DNA from: Planctomycetota bacterium
GTDB lineage: Bacteria; Planctomycetota; Planctomycetia; Planctomycetales; Planctomycetaceae
Reading direction: 5' to 3'
DNA length: 7,345 nucleotides
NCBI GenBank assembly: GCA_024278285.1
Contig: JAJRTM010000001.1
Location: 1-7,345, forward strand
Positions 5,367 to 7,345 of the stretch are shown in pieces. The notes beneath the pieces were generated by a model that saw only the letters and a program-made list of their open reading frames with translations, was not told where the DNA came from and searched no databases. How positions within the stretch are numbered: position 1 is the stretch's first letter; every line of letters begins with the position of its first letter. The position numbers were made by a program, and so were the translations under genes.

Positions 5367-7214
5367 TCATTGTTTTACAGAGCGGTAGATTCCCTTGTTT
5401 TGACTTGCAAGAAGTTCTAAGTATTTAACATATCGATCAGTGACTGTGGGATTAATCTCAATACAGTTAATTACGCTTCGGCCATGATTCTTTCGCTGAA
5501 TGTCGGGAAGAATTGATTTTCTCAAAGAAAGAGTTTGGGAATCAGCCAAGAAAAAAATAACGTCTGGTGAGTATGAAATCGCTTGGTACAGAAAACGAGT
5601 ACAATCAGCCGTTTGCCTAATGAACGCTTCAGAACCACCTCGCCGCATACTAGCAGAAGACAGAGCACGAGTAGAATCAGCCGTTTGCCTAATGGGCACT
5701 ATTTCTGTAATAAACCGCTTTGCTTCAGACAAGTTAGAATCAGTTGCAGCCTGAAGTTTAGTTTTTCCAATACGATCTTTAAACTGATAGATCGAGGCAC
5801 CATCGAAAAAGAGAATTTGAAATCTGTTGGTACTCTTCAATCGTTCGAGACTGGCTACTAATTCTGCCTTGATCTGTTGAAATCCATTACTTCTGTTCAC
5901 ATTGTTAGTGCAGTCAATTACGTATACCACATCCTTACCATTTGTGGGGATCTCAAAGAATCTAGTCGTCTCACGTCTAGATTCTTTTAATTCAGAAGTT
6001 GATTGAATGATCTGATTAGAGGAAGGCTTACTGCTCTGATCATCGGAGACTCTGATGACATATTTAAAACTGAACCCGTCAATCCAAACATCTACTGAGG
6101 CACCACCACTATATCCACGCATGGTAATAGCGTTTATCGCTTTCCCGTATTTATGAATCCATTCTCCTGCCGGAATGTTCCCTCTACCAACTTGTCTGAT
6201 GTAGCTAAGTTTATTGGGAATTACCCGATAGCCACCATTAGCTGTGGTTTTATTTGCTACTGGAACTGCAATATTGAGTTTGTAAACCTGATTGCCCGTA
6301 ATGATTGGAGGCTCTGTCCAAATAGAATAATTTCCCTTTGTTATTGCATGTGAAGGCAGACTTTCTATGGTACTTTCCGTATTGTTATTCTTCTCAATAG
6401 CAGCAAGAAATAAAATAAATACAATAAATGCAACAAATATTCCCCCCGCAGCCATCACTGCATTGTATTCCTTAGAATAAGAGGAATTCTTTTGTGTAGT
6501 ACTGCTGGTAGTGGAATTTGCCTCTATGGGAACTTCATGTTCAGATTTCTTGGCTTGTTCAGCTTGTTTAGTCCTCTCTAACTGCTGATATATTTCTAAG
6601 TTCTTAAGAGCGTAATATTCAAGCATGTACTTTTTCAGTACTTTAGCAAAGTAGTCACCTTGTAATTTTAATTTGACAAGGAATGGCGGTACAACCTGTT
6701 CGGGGTCAATGAATGAGATATGAATTATGTCTGAATTTTCGAGCGGAACTTCAGGGTCTTTAATCAACTTCTTCGAATAGACTCGACCATTTCCATGAGA
6801 CATGAATTTGATGTCTTCCTTGGGATAAGTCAAAATTCTATCTTCGTTAAAAGCGATAGCAAAAACGTCATTAGTCAATATGATTTTGCAGGGTGTTTTT
6901 TTTCTTGTAGCACGAGGATCTCCTCCCATATAAACCGCATCAAAAGTCCGTATTGCTGTAGTTCCTGCTCTGTTATTATCTGGACCGGCACCGCTTTCGG
7001 TAGGCTGATAACCGTCTTCAAATGCCTTCTTCAATATCTCAAAAGCTTTGTTGATTTCCCGCTGTTTTAGTTCTGCTTTTTTTTGAATAGACGAACCAGA
7101 AGTAAATCGATCAGGATGCCAAACTTTTGAGAGCGTCCGATAAGCACTCAGAACATCCTCCAAGTTTGAATTGGGCGAAATTTCTAGCTTTTCAAATGCC
7201 TCTATGATTTTCAT
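5367..7214 (-). CDS. J domain-transmembrane-VWA-like fusion protein
   Basis: A 615-residue protein of unusual architecture. Residues 1-70 are a J domain with the HPD tripeptide (33-35, VWHPDRF), which in this family stimulates DnaK/Hsp70 ATPase. Residues about 90-200 are beta-rich and end in a helix, possibly a PH/GRAM-like fold (inference). A charged helix (203-227) and a Ser/Thr-rich linker lead to one membrane helix (254-273, VAFIVFILFLAA). An unassigned beta domain (290-390) precedes a von Willebrand A-like domain (427-612: DVVYVIDCTNN, ELVASLERL, RFQILFFDG, SPDVIFFLADS). Its MIDAS motif is degenerate (D434-x-T436-x-N438 instead of DxSxS). With no signal peptide, the J domain should be cytoplasmic and the VWA part periplasmic. 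The VWA region holds two near-identical IRQTAD(S/C)TR segments. The start has only a weak AGGC ribosome site, but the J domain begins at once. By eye the coding strand is more A/T-rich than the esterase, a mild hint of different origin. Confidence 0.8.
   Translation of the reverse strand: MKIIEAFEKLEISPNSNLEDVLSAYRTLSKVWHPDRFTSGSSIQKKAELKQREINKAFEILKKAFEDGYQPTESGAGPDNNRAGTTAIRTFDAVYMGGDPRATRKKTPCKIILTNDVFAIAFNEDRILTYPKEDIKFMSHGNGRVYSKKLIKDPEVPLENSDIIHISFIDPEQVVPPFLVKLKLQGDYFAKVLKKYMLEYYALKNLEIYQQLERTKQAEQAKKSEHEVPIEANSTTSSTTQKNSSYSKEYNAVMAAGGIFVAFIVFILFLAAIEKNNNTESTIESLPSHAITKGNYSIWTEPPIITGNQVYKLNIAVPVANKTTANGGYRVIPNKLSYIRQVGRGNIPAGEWIHKYGKAINAITMRGYSGGASVDVWIDGFSFKYVIRVSDDQSSKPSSNQIIQSTSELKESRRETTRFFEIPTNGKDVVYVIDCTNNVNRSNGFQQIKAELVASLERLKSTNRFQILFFDGASIYQFKDRIGKTKLQAATDSNLSEAKRFITEIVPIRQTADSTRALSSASMRRGGSEAFIRQTADCTRFLYQAISYSPDVIFFLADSQTLSLRKSILPDIQRKNHGRSVINCIEINPTVTDRYVKYLELLASQNKGIYRSVKQ
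5595..5694. repeat. 28-base direct repeat inside the VWA coding region
   Basis: Positions 5595-5622 and 5667-5694 are identical except for one base (C versus G), with a 72-base period, exactly 24 codons. On the coding strand they encode IRQTADSTR (residues 508-516) and IRQTADCTR (532-540). The 44 bases between them are not themselves repeated. The near-identity at nucleotide level suggests a recent duplication or copying event rather than convergent protein motifs. Confidence 0.85.
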
Positions 7215-7259
7215 ACTGTCGCCTACAACCGAATCAACTGTTTTTTTGTATCCAGATAT

Positions 7260-7293
7260 ACTTTACTATGGCAAAGGTCGGCTCACAAGTGAG
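7260..7293 (-). promoter_or_regulatory. Candidate promoter and palindrome before the J-VWA gene
   Basis: On the minus strand TTGTGA (7288-7283) and TAAAGT (7265-7260) are 17 bases apart, each matching the sigma70 consensus at four of six positions. The -35 box lies inside a short palindrome, CTCACAAGTGAG (7282-7293), which could be an operator or chance. The leader would be roughly 40 bases. No gene is visible between 7215 and the right edge. Confidence 0.3.
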
Positions 7294-7345
7294 GCAATCG
7301 GGTATCACGGATAATTCGTAACGAACTGCCTGAGTAGTGTAAGTC

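Noticed and set aside
5595..5694. 28-base repeat with a 44-base spacer, resembling a minimal CRISPR array
   Set aside because: There are only two copies, both in frame inside a long intact coding sequence, with no leader and no cas gene nearby.

Overview
The window looks like chromosomal DNA from a member of the Planctomycetota. Three things suggest this: a gene for the HYExAFE protein family, which I know only from planctomycetes; a secreted Lpg1974-type outer-membrane protein; and a secreted SASA-type carbohydrate esterase of the GESNS subtype. Intergenic repeats and loosely packed genes fit the same picture. The assignment comes from family recognition by eye, not from a search.

Layout. 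Positions 1-571 hold no gene I can assign. They contain an ambiguous left edge, a small hairpin, a composite inverted repeat (210-395), a CTCTGCG triplet repeat (420-447) and a convincing sigma70-type promoter (493-521). This promoter leads into a plus-strand group: an HYExAFE protein (572-1090), a 41-residue single-helix membrane protein (1126-1251) and a FabF-like beta-ketoacyl synthase (1366-2577). A 271-base gap with a strong 5'-leader hairpin follows, then an Lpg1974-like outer-membrane protein (2849-3736) that ends at a clear intrinsic terminator (3815-3855).

Positions 3737-4475 look like a scar. The last ~32 codons of a TPR-type protein survive on the minus strand, abutting a ~406-base non-coding element with paired outer and inner inverted repeats (MITE-like). 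On the far side are two minus-strand genes: a secreted SASA/SGNH esterase (4476-5303) and, upstream of it, a 615-residue protein (5367-7214). The latter joins an N-terminal J domain to a central membrane helix and a C-terminal von Willebrand factor A-like domain.

Working together. The first three genes could share one transcript, but no common pathway is evident. The two minus-strand genes are 63 bases apart without a visible terminator, so co-transcription is possible. The most unusual items are the J domain-membrane-VWA protein, with an in-frame 28-base duplication inside its VWA domain and a degenerate metal-binding motif; the nuclease-like signature in the HYExAFE protein; and the inverted-repeat element beside the broken TPR gene.
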